Assembly: GCF_921293095.1 (NCBI RefSeq)
Contig: NC_060246.1
Coordinates: forward strand, 15,270,001-15,334,000
Reading direction: 5' to 3'
DNA from: Ischnura elegans
Lineage: Eukaryota; Arthropoda; Insecta; Odonata; Coenagrionidae
DNA: 64,000 nucleotides
The translations under genes were made by a program, and so were the position numbers. The notes beneath the pieces are model-generated. The model was not told the DNA's origin, did no database searches, and was given only the letters and a program-made list of their open reading frames with translations. This document shows, in pieces, positions 55,901 through 59,731 of the stretch (the stretch's first letter is position 1; each line of letters starts with the position of its first letter).

Positions 55901-58469
55901 TCCTGATGGGGGACACCTGGGATTTTCGGAATTTTTCACCTGATCAATTTCGGTTCCCCACGTCGAACTTTTTTCACCGCTCTAACCCGCGAATTTGATG
56001 TAGTTCGTCAGCTTGCCTAAAACGGCGCTGCATGCACTTAACGACTAGAGTTCTCATTTTTCTGAGTCAACTACCAATGACGTGCGAGCGACAGTGTATG
56101 ATGCGAAATTCAAAGTATTCGAGGTATTCGAGACGGTACCTTTGGCATAACTATTCGAGCACTCGAATATCGAATACTTTCTATTATTCGAGGTATTCGA
56201 GTATCCGCAGATACTATTCGCACATCTCTAGTTATTATCTATGATGCAGTTGATTTTCTGTTTTTGCATGAAATTAATTATCCCTCAAGGGCAAAGTGGT
56301 ATCAAATTCTTCATTATCTGAGTGGTTCACCCTTTCTGTACCCAAATTAAATGCAGGTAGTGACAAAAACATGGACATTTCCCAGTAAAATTGTTTTTGT
56401 CACTACCTCCATTTAATTTGGGTACAGAAAGGGTTATTATAAAGAGAGCTCCAGAGGACACAATGGTCCTTATCATGCATGTACAAAGTTGAGTGAATAT
56501 TGAGATTTCCTAAACAAAAAAAGCAGAGTGCAAAAATTTTCAGCCTGACTGAGGAAATGCACGTCCAGGATGCATTGCCAATATGCCACAAAATGCACAT
56601 TTGCTTTCAGACTTTTTCTGAAAGCCCATTTGATACATATAATTTTATTACACAACATAAAAACCCATCGATTGTTCATTATTTTACGCCAAAAATGTTC
56701 CATGTTGAATGTGCTAATGTATCCAGAAAGATTTTTAAAGACTAAGAAATATCAATTTAATAATAAATTACTTCATGCCCTATACCTGTGAACAGCCTCA
56801 TGTACACACGTCACCGCTCTGTATTCACAAAGCAAATAGACTCTTTGCAAATCTGATTTGATAATTTATCAAAGGTTAGAGTTTAAAAATGTCTAATAAA
56901 TCACCTAAACAAACGAGGCTTACCTGGCCAGACTTAATGTGAGTAGAAATGAAAACAAGAGCTTGTCTTCCGACAGAATTGATTGGCAAACGGATGAGTA
57001 AAATGTAAAAGTGAAGTTTTCTGAGAGCTTTTCCAAAGTCACCACCTTGACGCTCTCCTGAATGCTGAAAATTACAAATTAGCATTAAAAAGATCCATTA
57101 ATCAATATAGAAGCAACAAATAAACAATAAAATTATGCTCGTGTGAAATTAGAATACACTCTATAATTAAGAACATTATATTATATGAATAGGACACTGC
57201 AATAAGCAGGCAATCGAATGCAGCAGGCCTTGGTCCACTTGTAATTAGTTGGTTTGTTGAAAAGTAAAGAGCCAGGGTGAACAAGTACATGCATAGCTTG
57301 AATTAATCCATGTGATGTCCTCCACGAAACTGTCCATTAGGGTGGGTCAAAAAATGAATTTTTCCAGGATCAAATTTTCCCTGTGTGGGAAAGTTGTTAA
57401 CTGATATCAGGTTCTCAGATCCTAAATTTTTCAAAATCTGATGATATTTGCCTCTACTGCCTGAGCCCTAAAGTTTAAGATTTTGTGAAAATTCTGGCTG
57501 AATTTGAAGAAAACACCTATGGAAGTGGCACAGTAAGGGGGGGGGGGGGGGGGTGGTAAACCCCCCCCCCAGAGCTCAGAGAAATGCTTAAGTTTAATCC
57601 ATTTTACTTAATTGGATTGATATTACTAATTGAATAGCGTAAGGATTACACAAAATATCCCTCAGGAAGCCGCAAAACTCACCATTTTGAACAATTTATC
57701 TTAAAATTCCGCACCTTATTAATCTTATTAATCTCGCACCTACCACTTATCCTGGTGGGTATTCCATACCCCCACACACCCCGGTATTGGTTGCACCTAA
57801 GCCCCCCCAGCCTTAATTCCTGGCTGCGCCCCTGATCTATGGAGCATGCATCACTGCAACTAAGCCCGTTTTTGCAATAAAAAATGATGAATTTCAAGAT
57901 TCAATTGAGGAAATTTTAAAGATTATCAATGTAATTTCATGGTTTTATGATGGGTGAGATCTCTGCGACCTGACTTATGTGACCTGAAGTTTTGCAAAAT
58001 CTTGAACTAAAGGGCTCAGGCAGCAAAGGGTAATATTATCAGTTTGAAAAAATGTCGGATCTGTGACACTGATATAAGCTGGTAAATTTCCTACACAGGG
58101 CAAATTTGATCTTGAAAAGAAAGGAATTTTTCAGGCTTCCATGTGACATTCATCCCTCAAATTCACACAATTACACCCAAAAGACCATACCAAACAAAAT
58201 ACCCATTGTCATTATTAATATATGCAATTCTTTCCTCCAAAATTTATCCCATTTTTTCCATACCTAGATAAAATTGATGACTTGAACACATCGATGAACC
58301 ACTCCAAGGAAAAATGGTACACAGGATTGACAGTTGGCAAATCGTTCAAGGAGAAATAAATTTTTGATGCATGGTCAGCTAAACCCTTGTACTGGCTTCG
58401 TTCTGACACTACGTCTGCTTCCATCTTCTTGAGTTTTTCCTTTTCTTCCATTATTTCAACAGATAACAG
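22653..58469 (-). CDS. Axonemal dynein heavy chain, C-terminal 847 codons (12 exons, 5' part outside window)
   Basis: Twelve minus-strand exons join without a frame conflict: lengths 206, 141, 152, 152, 222, 183, 279, 237, 186, 309, 215 and 262, total 2,544 = 848 codons including TGA. The order follows the dynein motor. First comes the segment after the stalk (IYFSLNDLPTVNPVYHFSLE), then VCQSILSEDKLLFSFLL, the NPADDWLPEEIW and GLSKF-type segments, then the AAA6 region (PLLMIPSQGVNPLLDI, WVCLENIHLAGPWM, FRLWMTSYP). The RYLVGECIYGGQI lid, FGLHENAD, and the C-terminal domain (FWLSGFFNPKALLTGF, IYGLFMGGASWDES, PEYWIKRRAALICEID) complete it. Axonemal dyneins drive ciliary or sperm flagellar beating. 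GPLGWN and FGLHENAD favour an inner-arm type of the DNAH1/3/6/7/12 group, but the C-terminal region is divergent (usual STTGHSTN replaced), so I give no symbol. Introns are packed with transposons. Confidence 0.93.
23745..24008. mobile_element. Head-to-head pair of PLE-like 3' ends (109/113-bp inverted repeat)
   Basis: The left arm 23745-23853 and right arm 23896-24008 are near-perfect inverted copies around a 42-base spacer. Read outward, each arm gives GTTCACCTGATGATGACGTC (or CTGGCGATGACGTC), an ACGT/ACGT stem, TTGAAAC, then a GTGAATAAAT tail. CCTGATGATG...GAAAC is the hammerhead-like signature of Penelope-like elements. It lies between the last two dynein exons. Confidence 0.7.
24902..25116 (-). 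CDS. Dynein exon
   Basis: Acceptor GTCTTCCAG|GAGTGG; donor AATCCCT|GTAAGT. Encodes EWIDNGQPSHFWLSGFFNPK, ALLTGFSHSYSFDANVPVS and LRIYGLFMGGASWDESL. Ends in phase 2. An open frame in another register is a shadow. Confidence 0.93.
25937..26245 (-). CDS. Dynein exon
   Basis: Acceptor GCATTCACAG|GTTCC; donor TTTCAG|GTAAGT; 103 codons. Encodes WIDSVLEHELTLFNKLITTI, PDEWMTVSFPSSRHLGSYV and NLKERVKFFQ, equivalent to MNTVLxQExxRFN...WxxxSYPSLKPLGSW. It is divergent but in order. Confidence 0.9.
26406..27773 (+). mobile_element. Mariner transposon (degenerate)
   Basis: TIRs of 27 bases (CGAGGGTTGTACCAAAAGTA plus AGGTTCC, and the mirrored right end) differ at one position. Both are bounded by TA (26404-26405 and 27774-27775). 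The element lies antisense in a dynein intron. A foreign segment of about 280 bases (about 27,065-27,345) splits its transposase. Confidence 0.93.
26568..27672 (+). pseudogene. Mariner transposase pseudogene
   Basis: The start ATG at 26568 gives MEDWRVTLHEL, but most of the DNA-binding N-terminus is missing. Then LGYPKVCAHWVPWMLTD and VTGDETWVFRYTPE (first catalytic Asp) follow. The frame shifts near 26,940 into TVFWDKKGELLLDFMQPRA and YCGSLNKLR. After the inserted segment, GVVLLHDNARPHAA (second Asp) and YSPDLAPSDY (third Asp) continue, then KCLEKNGDYIEK before TAG. This is the DD34D mariner layout. The frameshift, internal stops and insertion make it inactive. Confidence 0.9.
27886..28071 (-). 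CDS. Dynein exon
   Basis: Acceptor CGAAAAAG|AATTTG, with a weak pyrimidine tract, and donor TTGGAG|GTGGGT. Encodes NLPDTFGPETFGLHENADV, the FGLHENAD marker of dynein C-termini, then a divergent helix-rich segment. 62 codons, phase 0. Confidence 0.87.
28998..29246 (+). pseudogene. Penelope-like element 3' fragment
   Basis: The frame KSAVAEHAVLGHTIDLKEAK, then RLVREAIEISKEEKNNFNG, then TGIKISRTWQPVVR ends in a Pro-rich tail and TGA at 29244. It is the same family as 4720-5022 (SAVAEHESTGHAIDFEKSRV, RLIREAIE). The upstream nuclease and reverse transcriptase are absent, so this is a 5'-truncated insertion in repeat R copy 1. Confidence 0.8.
29295..29335 (+). ncRNA. Hammerhead-like motif after PLE fragment
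   Basis: CCCTTAAAAAAGTGATC...GGTCGGGAAACATTGGGG has the same arrangement and position as 5058-5098. It is more degenerate and probably not functional. Confidence 0.35.
29900..32430. other. Dynein intron sequence; no gene recognised apart from a small MITE
   Basis: A 144-codon minus-strand frame at 30496-30930 has no recognisable domain and overlaps the piggyBac-like MITE, so it is not called. The rest shows no features. Confidence 0.45.
30802..30943. mobile_element. piggyBac-like MITE with TTAA target and palindromic centre
   Basis: A 142-bp unit is flanked by TTAA at 30798-30801 and 30944-30947. Ends are CCCTTTCACTGC and (reverse complement of the right end) CCGTTTTGCTGC. The subterminal text holds a near-perfect hairpin, GGTACGTTCGTACGGCAG facing CTGCCGTGAACGTACC. 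TTAA targeting and ends of this type are characteristic of piggyBac MITEs. Confidence 0.75.
32436..32672 (-). CDS. Dynein exon
   Basis: Acceptor TTCTTTCAG|ATG; donor ATCAAG|GTAATA; 79 codons. The initial Met is internal. Encodes DSIRYLVGECIYGGQIIDNE and PFYLPVGGSYGDYLAYIK, equivalent to [20 protein letters not shown]...YIxSLP. Confidence 0.94.
32700..34430. other. Dynein intron; no gene recognised
   Basis: Frames of up to 101 codons lack domains. A short TAA-type microsatellite lies near 34,010-34,040. Confidence 0.5.
34444..34722 (-). CDS. Dynein exon
   Basis: Acceptor TTGCTTAG|TTTCC; donor ATGGAG|GTGAGT; 93 codons. Encodes FPQSIARKSIKVVKEAPSG, LLRSFTSGPIAESSFY, YMFSLCFFHGIIIERGKYG and PLGWNESYNFSESDLHIS. 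This is the most conserved region of the gene (PPKGLRANLLRSY...[20 protein letters not shown]). Confidence 0.95.
34740..35960. other. Dynein intron; no gene recognised
   Basis: AT-rich, with no repeat ends or domains identified. Confidence 0.5.
35970..37351. mobile_element. Non-autonomous Tc1/mariner-type element with ~350-bp inverted repeats
   Basis: The left end is CAGTCGGATTCAAAAGTAT; the right end mirrors it as CAGTCAGATTCAAAAGTAT. TA flanks both sides (35968-35969 and 37352-37353). The arms stay similar for about 350 bases (ACCACTTTCG, TAGTTTCGGTA, CATTTCCCTCGAA-like, GCAAATAAT), with one insertion in the right arm. The central 650 bases encode nothing recognisable. CAGTN ends at a TA target are typical of Tc1-like elements. 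Confidence 0.85.
37891..39235. mobile_element. Non-autonomous element with palindromic TAGATATCTA satellite-like arms
   Basis: The ends are CACACGGAAAATAGATATCT and its mirror at 39216-39235. GGATACG occurs just left (37881-37887, three bases off the end) and immediately right (39236-39242), a candidate target duplication. Bases 37900-38345 and 39010-39225 consist of variants of TAATAGATGTCTATTAGATATC. These self-complementary units can fold in either strand. The centre (38350-39000) is unique and contains a tRNA-like segment. Confidence 0.8.
38829..38892 (+). ncRNA. tRNA-like segment with A and B boxes (probable pseudo-tRNA)
   Basis: TTGGTGTAGTGG at 38834 resembles a pol III A box. GGTTCAATGCT at 38878 resembles a B box. 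The two are 44 bases apart, as in tRNAs, and a T run follows at 38900. No clean cloverleaf could be drawn: the T arm and acceptor stem do not pair well. It may be a tRNA-derived part of the surrounding element. Confidence 0.35.
39857..40990 (+). CDS. LINE ORF1 protein with PHD finger (377 aa)
   Basis: The start is ATG 39857 (MASGDNVNKCGSC); an earlier non-ATG extension of the frame exists but is not needed. Residues 10-61 form a C4HC3 PHD-type zinc finger: C10, C13, C26, C29, H34, C37, C58, C61. A low-complexity basic middle follows (SKKKRRTNQQ). A C-terminal domain around residues 245-330 (AWIFLGRINPKTTTNEILGF and SVSFKIEADLTLLDKLL) is typical of insect LINE ORF1 proteins. ORF1 proteins coat the element RNA. 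The frame ends AAG TGA, in the same frame as ORF2. Confidence 0.88.
   Translation: MASGDNVNKCGSCYISLDMMEKLVLCGICLNYFHLKCSKLNELSFKVVQENQSLFWTCLNCTVKKLRAVFKMADTITVLATEVEHLKMKLSSLTLGKDCSIRIAEKSHVSTIIPKRGETNVSSESGAIPVPPAVIDILPQGRNAEFENAVIGTVGDISDKISNNQNEADDPVNDGFQEFISKKKRRTNQQVRNQQTDNTQKCTRAANQESTNSFRGHKPKNKRNQCVFGTNKEVETFTAIPRRAWIFLGRINPKTTTNEILGFLRRKFIDREFECEEVKRSKKSVSFKIEADLTLLDKLLSRELWPLDACIKRFIFRKPFARSDRVNVSMVNDESVGENHTDLPLVDPSGLSQDHSGTGPREIPVNTVSYNTRSKSK
40988..41021 (+). promoter_or_regulatory. Candidate stop-codon readthrough cassette between ORF1 and ORF2
   Basis: UGA (40988-40990) is followed directly by CUAG. After a 13-base spacer comes an inverted repeat GAAACTT-GCTC-AAGTTTC (41004-41021), a 7-bp stem with a 4-base loop. 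ORF2 continues in the same frame with no other stop. It has no in-frame ATG before the endonuclease catalytic Asn. UGA-CUAG is the established leaky-stop context in alphaviruses and animal genes. Function here is inferred. Confidence 0.7.
40991..43831 (+). CDS. LINE ORF2: endonuclease and reverse transcriptase (946 codons, intact)
   Basis: The frame is open from the codon after the ORF1 UGA to TAA at 43829. The N-terminal AP-type endonuclease keeps its catalytic landmarks: NIRSLRNK, TEHWL, TYRSPSA, LGDFNID and MSDHCVLDIE. The reverse transcriptase has HGFIKGKSTMSAVFQLV, FYDLTKAFDTVNHCIL, NCGVPQGSILGPLLFIIFIN and the active-site YADD at 43007-43018. A thumb region (KFLGLKLTENLDWQYHI, AYCVVLWGNTS) follows, with no RNase H. 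No frame break was seen, so the protein may still be functional. The first in-frame ATG (about 41158) would remove the endonuclease start, so expression through ORF1 readthrough or a non-AUG start is needed. Confidence 0.93.
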   Translation, partial: LGEDGNLLKFLYLNIRSLRNKTTDLEVLLQEKKSDVLLVTEHWLLSDEIQCYAINDMKLAASFCRQDNRGGGVAIYCKPSLSFSCKKTKHNIEKVHECASVILRAYKLSLGVIVTYRSPSASFISFLQEFSDTIQFVLSCNVNYLIILGDFNIDLKSPSIQREELGALFQSFGLAVINDVPTRVTSQSSTLIDLVVTNLPNKRILSNTIFSHMSDHCVLDIEVKLDDFKSTAPIYITKRFYNDSSVDEFLKSLACVIWEDENYISDVDIKFNSFLNKFLLNFNHSFPLKTIKSTCKRKNVKFTSELMDMSIRVRDLHRQCKFSDPSLYNEYKVLLHNYKTQIKEFKKNYYSQCISLSNNSCKAAWNVIKQQTNNKPTQQSPPFIKFKDIAVSKPENIANCFNKQFCQVNDDSIPSTIKAMSTSASIFLFPTDPAEVEDVIKSLANKWSVGSDGVPMPIIKLAAKIISTPLSDIFNLSICNGHFPTNLKFSVLCPIHKKGSLSDSNNYRPIALLSVFSKIFEKLFYNRIIVYLCKFNLLNLSQHGFIKGKSTMSAVFQLVNDIILGLANQKAIIGIFYDLTKAFDTVNHCILYSKLVQIGINGNALAWIKSYLTNRKQVVQLNTNCNGDVNQNYSDVLISNCGVPQGSILGPLLFIIFINDLPSHLHQSKVILYADDATTLSFGNKTGEVIDMARSSVAQMIDWCKSNNLKLNGNKTCFLNFHHKISPPETSPLLKTNSSTAIQQSSSTKFLGLKLTENLDWQYHIEDLVSKMATGIYMIRKLAPTTSLEILKLIYYAKIHSHLAYCVVLWGNTSAAARAFSMQKRALKVMANVSIRSPGKPLFLKYNIMTLPSMYIFYCALFVKKNPTLFLPNSSVHAYLTRGSENIHILQQLCAKRGPHHSASLIFNKLPTSIKHISNINVFKTELKIFLQPKGYYNVNEFLSDS
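43932..44424. other. Right flank of the large TIR unit; no gene
   Basis: Non-coding up to the subterminal GGCCATACGTATGGCC blocks and right TIR end. Confidence 0.5.
44471..44653 (-). CDS. Dynein exon
   Basis: Acceptor AAAAATCAG|GATATC; donor AAAAAT|GTAAGA; 61 codons. Encodes GQWVCLENIHLAGPWMSNLE and FRLWMTSYPMKN, the WVxLQNCHLAxSWM...FRLWLTSYP block. The donor is 46 bases from the right end of the 37.5-44.4 kb TIR element. Confidence 0.93.
44815..45177 (+). pseudogene. Fragment of a second LINE: C-terminal part of reverse transcriptase protein
   Basis: The frame PQILGVCLSSNLSWTQHTDL, then CYFLRQLSSTVRRDTLVSLYYGEFYS is broken near 45,045. It resumes in another frame as QKKAVRIIAHKPFRHSCRPL, then FKELGFLPIPCIYIMITVL. 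This is the thumb/C-terminal region of a Jockey/CR1-like ORF2 (FLGVxLxxxLxWxxHI; QKKAVRII; SCRxLFKxLxIL). It is only distantly like the intact LINE, so it comes from another family. It is truncated on both sides. Confidence 0.8.
45186..46583. mobile_element. Possible hAT-like non-autonomous element rich in GTTCA/TGAAC motifs
   Basis: The left end TAGGGTATTCATTTTG and the reverse complement of the right end, TAGAGGTGGGTTAAACTG then TTCATTTTGATGAAC, share similar text. Both ends carry clustered GTTCA/TGAAC palindromes. Near the left end GAAGGCCGTTCTTTTCC is repeated in tandem. The flanking octamers do not match, so the ends are uncertain. Confidence 0.4.
47980..49664 (+). pseudogene. YqaJ-family (lambda-exonuclease fold) protein with SWIM zinc motif, two exons, inactivated
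   Basis: Exon 1 (to 48093) gives LERKVTAKNYNATVVFDEAS and SIVCHDCTASSG. A phase-1 intron runs from 48094 (GTAATT) to 48413. Exon 2 opens G-GCKHA, completing a SWIM-like CxxC...CxH motif. It continues LAFLVWLHNKSLEPSPTEVE-CYWRK, FIQFAKSKM, CHLWHKLRYARLGAS, VSFENTGLLLKAELPEFVASPD and VKCPTSETCKNYISKCG, and ends in QLQLQMLFYGKEI...FPLLIKAL. The ASPD...KCP pair is the YqaJ nuclease core. Damage: four extra bases after GCKHA, TAG at 48615, a 264-bp insertion, frameshifts near 49,252 and 49,372, and Met where the catalytic Glu of ExK is expected. AATAAA follows the stop at 49669. Confidence 0.8.
48755..49018. mobile_element. Inverted-repeat insertion with 13-bp target duplication
   Basis: AGCTCTATGAGGA occurs at 48742-48754 and again at 49019-49031, bracketing the insertion. 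The arms (about 48750-48846 and 48906-49000) are about 95-bp inverted copies (GACAGGTTTTCGGAGTTACT, CTCATCTCTGCAGACGACA). The right arm runs about 28 bases further. Removing the unit and one duplicate restores the local frame KLYEDFIQFAKSKM. Confidence 0.8.
49690..50210. other. AT-rich then GC-rich right part of the YqaJ element; no gene
   Basis: No transposase frame was found. Bases 50090-50330 are strikingly GC-rich and CpG-rich compared with the surroundings and contain TGACGTCA; they form the inner right terminal region. Confidence 0.5.
50671..50892 (-). CDS. Dynein exon (AAA6 start)
   Basis: Acceptor TTCTCTAG|GTGAGG; donor GGGCAG|GTATTA; 74 codons in phase 0. Encodes LEEFVKNQIGPQYLSTPGF, then PLLMIPSQGVNPLLDIIDFA, equivalent to PLIFVLSPGADPM of other dyneins, and ends ETIPMGPGQ. 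Confidence 0.92.
51645..51930 (+). pseudogene. piggyBac-type transposase remnant
   Basis: LVGTIRKNR (about 51646) and, in another register, NRKPQTILFHYKNKVGVDMM then DSMYQFIYMSS match the GTxRKNRxEIP and KPxxIxxYNxxKGGVDxxDxM motifs of piggyBac transposases. Only the C-terminal part remains, with frame breaks. It is antisense to the dynein exon at 51982-52133. Confidence 0.6.
51982..52133 (-). CDS. Dynein exon
   Basis: Acceptor CCTTTTCAG|GATTT; donor GATAAG|GTAATG. Encodes GFLSKFKENKALWKSIYQSN, EPQLKELPAPWNKKLNNFQK and LLFFRAFHPDK, matching the WKxIYDSxEP and FQxLLxLRxxRPDK block. A piggyBac remnant sits just past the donor on the opposite strand. Confidence 0.92.
52236..52387 (-). CDS. Dynein exon
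   Basis: Acceptor ATTTTTTCAG|GGAAG; donor CAAAG|GTGCTT, a weak donor. Encodes ELGITTEELEFLATGG and NPADDWLPEEIWKNIIRLC, the ELxFLLTGG...DWLP segment. Starts with one base completing the previous AG. Confidence 0.88.
52400..53900. other. Dynein intron; no gene recognised
   Basis: A 106-codon plus-strand frame at 52629-52949 and a 67-codon frame at 53194-53397 have fairly balanced composition, but I recognise no domain. They may be the remains of an unknown element. Confidence 0.4.
54145..55079 (+). mobile_element. MITE family X, copy c, nested in the hAT element
   Basis: The ends AATAGAGTAGTTTCC and GGAAGCACCCTATT match copies a and b. The internal blocks are the same (ACCGGTTTAGAC, CCACGTGACGTCAC, AATCCTTATTTAAGCCAAGC, CTAAAAGCGTTAAATACG). 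It is interrupted at 54,533-54,820. Confidence 0.85.
54533..54820. mobile_element. MITE inserted in MITE X copy c (third nesting level)
   Basis: The unit starts near CAGTAGCGCCGACTCC and ends near AGTCGGCACCCCTATA, an imperfect inverted repeat. It has G- and C-runs near its ends, as in the CAGTGGCG-type MITEs. Copies a and b of MITE X lack it. No target duplication is clear. Confidence 0.6.
56924..57064 (-). CDS. Dynein exon
   Basis: Acceptor TTTTCAG|CATTC; donor GGCCAG|GTAAGC. Frame ESVKVVTLEKLSENFTFTFY, then SSVCQSILSEDKLLFSFLLT, matching the VCRSLFxKDKLLFSF block of dyneins. Another longer open frame here is a shadow. Confidence 0.92.
57338..58130. mobile_element. Long-inverted-repeat element interrupted by a family B MITE
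   Basis: The left arm from TAGGGTGGGTCAAAAAATG onward (GATCAAATTTTCCCTGTGTG, CTGCCTGAGCCCTAAAGTTT) is mirrored by the right arm at 57,960-58,125. Arms of about 160 bases with scattered mismatches surround the MITE at 57531-57834. The outermost right TIR bases are not preserved. Confidence 0.65.
57531..57834 (+). mobile_element. hAT MITE family B, copy 3
   Basis: It carries the GTAAACCCCCCCCC, AGAGCTCAGAGAAATGCTTAA and TTAATTCCTGGCTGCGCCCCTG blocks of family B, with an 18-base G run near the left end. The left TIR is degraded (CAGTAAGGGG), and no target duplication is visible. Confidence 0.8.
58264..58469 (-). CDS. Dynein exon (first in window)
   Basis: Acceptor TTTTTTTCAG|CTG; donor CTAG|GTATGG. 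Encodes EIMEEKEKLKKMEADVVSE, the end of a coiled-coil segment, then IYFSLNDLPTVNPVYHFSLE. Ends in phase 2. Upstream exons were not found before the right edge. Confidence 0.9.
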
Positions 58470-58549
58470 CTGAAAAAAATACATGGCTTCCCAAGTCAAA
58501 AATTCTACATCAAAAGTCGACATTTAGGACAACAAACCCACACCATTAT

Positions 58550-59720
58550 GAAATGAATAGGTGACTCAAATTTTAATATTTCATTATTCATTTTGAAAGT
58601 ACATACACTGCTGAATTGGTCGATTGAAACATGAATTATGTAGTATTGAGTCAAAAAAAAGGACCAGAGGACGATGGATATGTTTATGTAATTGTATGGC
58701 TACTATAAATCTGAGGTGAAGCTGAAGGAATCTGAAGAGGGTATGCTATGGCATTGGCTCCTTAAAAAGCAAATATGGTAGAAGGTAGCAAATGTGGAAT
58801 CCTACACAATGGAATATCTATTTACATATATTTATTTATAAATTTTTTCCAACTTTATGCTTTCCATTGCCCCAACAAAATAGCAGCAAAATGGGCTATT
58901 AAAAAGCCTTGTACATTTTGGCTTCCAAGGTCATCCAAAGGAGTGAATCTTGAGGAGAAAAAAAAGACAAACGATTGATTAACAGTCATTAGCAGTGATT
59001 CAGTCGCCAAAACTTCAATTTTCATTCTCTTTTGAAATACAACGGCAGAAGCTAAATAGCTTTTGATCACATCTTATTCCAAGAGCCATCTGCATGTTGA
59101 TATCTACATCTTGACATCTACATCTTGATATCACATGATGTTGTTCTGCAGGGAAAGAATATTCTCGCTAACTAATCGAAGAAATTTCAGGGAAAACACC
59201 TCCTCCGTTCTTTCGAAGTCCTCTGCTCTTCCATGGTTGCTCTGTAGAAACTGACCTTGGAATGGATTAAGGAAAGGATCTTCAGTTGAACTACACAGTT
59301 AATATTGGGCCTCTTCTTTCGAAAAGGGAAAAAAGCAGATTAGGTGAATATTGACTTAACAATGGATTGCCCACCAAGGGTAGAGTCAAAACTCAAGTTG
59401 TCAGACTTATTTTTAATCACTGAAGTCAAATTCAAGAAGTGAAAAATAAGGTAGTCACTGGCGATTCAGGAATTATTTGGCACTATTGGATCAACTATTA
59501 ACCCAGACAGTGTCTGGTGTGAGGATCAGAAGGGGGAGAGAGAGACATTACATGAAGACTAATCACCCGACTTGTTTGTCGAAGTCCTGGCCCCTTTCCT
59601 ATAAGAATGCCCATGAAGAAGACCTTATTAGGTTCAATCGACTCACGCTAAAATTTCAGGCAAACATTCTTGTTGATGAGTAGAAATTCAATTAAGAGAG
59701 ATTATTCTAGGCTCTAAGCT
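58550..59720. other. Probable dynein intron or upstream region; no gene recognised
   Basis: I looked on the minus strand for preceding dynein segments (stalk, AAA5) and found none here. Confidence 0.5.
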
Positions 59721-59731
59721 ATTTTTGTTAA

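Larger units (their letters stand above)
53916..56230. mobile_element. Non-autonomous hAT element, 2.3 kb, perfect 8-bp target duplication
   Basis: The left end TAGGGATGGGTCGAATAGT mirrors the right end TAGAGATGTGCGAATAGTAT. GTTATTAT flanks both sides exactly (53908-53915 and 56231-56238). Subterminal clusters of TTCGAATA/TATTCGA repeats occur at both ends. The interior carries MITE X copy c and a direct duplication of about 190 bases (about 55,402-55,600 and 55,722-55,905; CGATCCCTGC, GAAGAGGAAATCGTCAGA, ATCCCACGGCACTGAG). No transposase. Confidence 0.9.

Noticed and set aside
56876-57085. 69-codon minus-strand frame (HSGERQGGDFGKALRKLHFY) as dynein coding
   Set aside because: The neighbouring register gives VCQSILSEDKLLFSFLL with correct splice phases. 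The longer open frame is a shadow.
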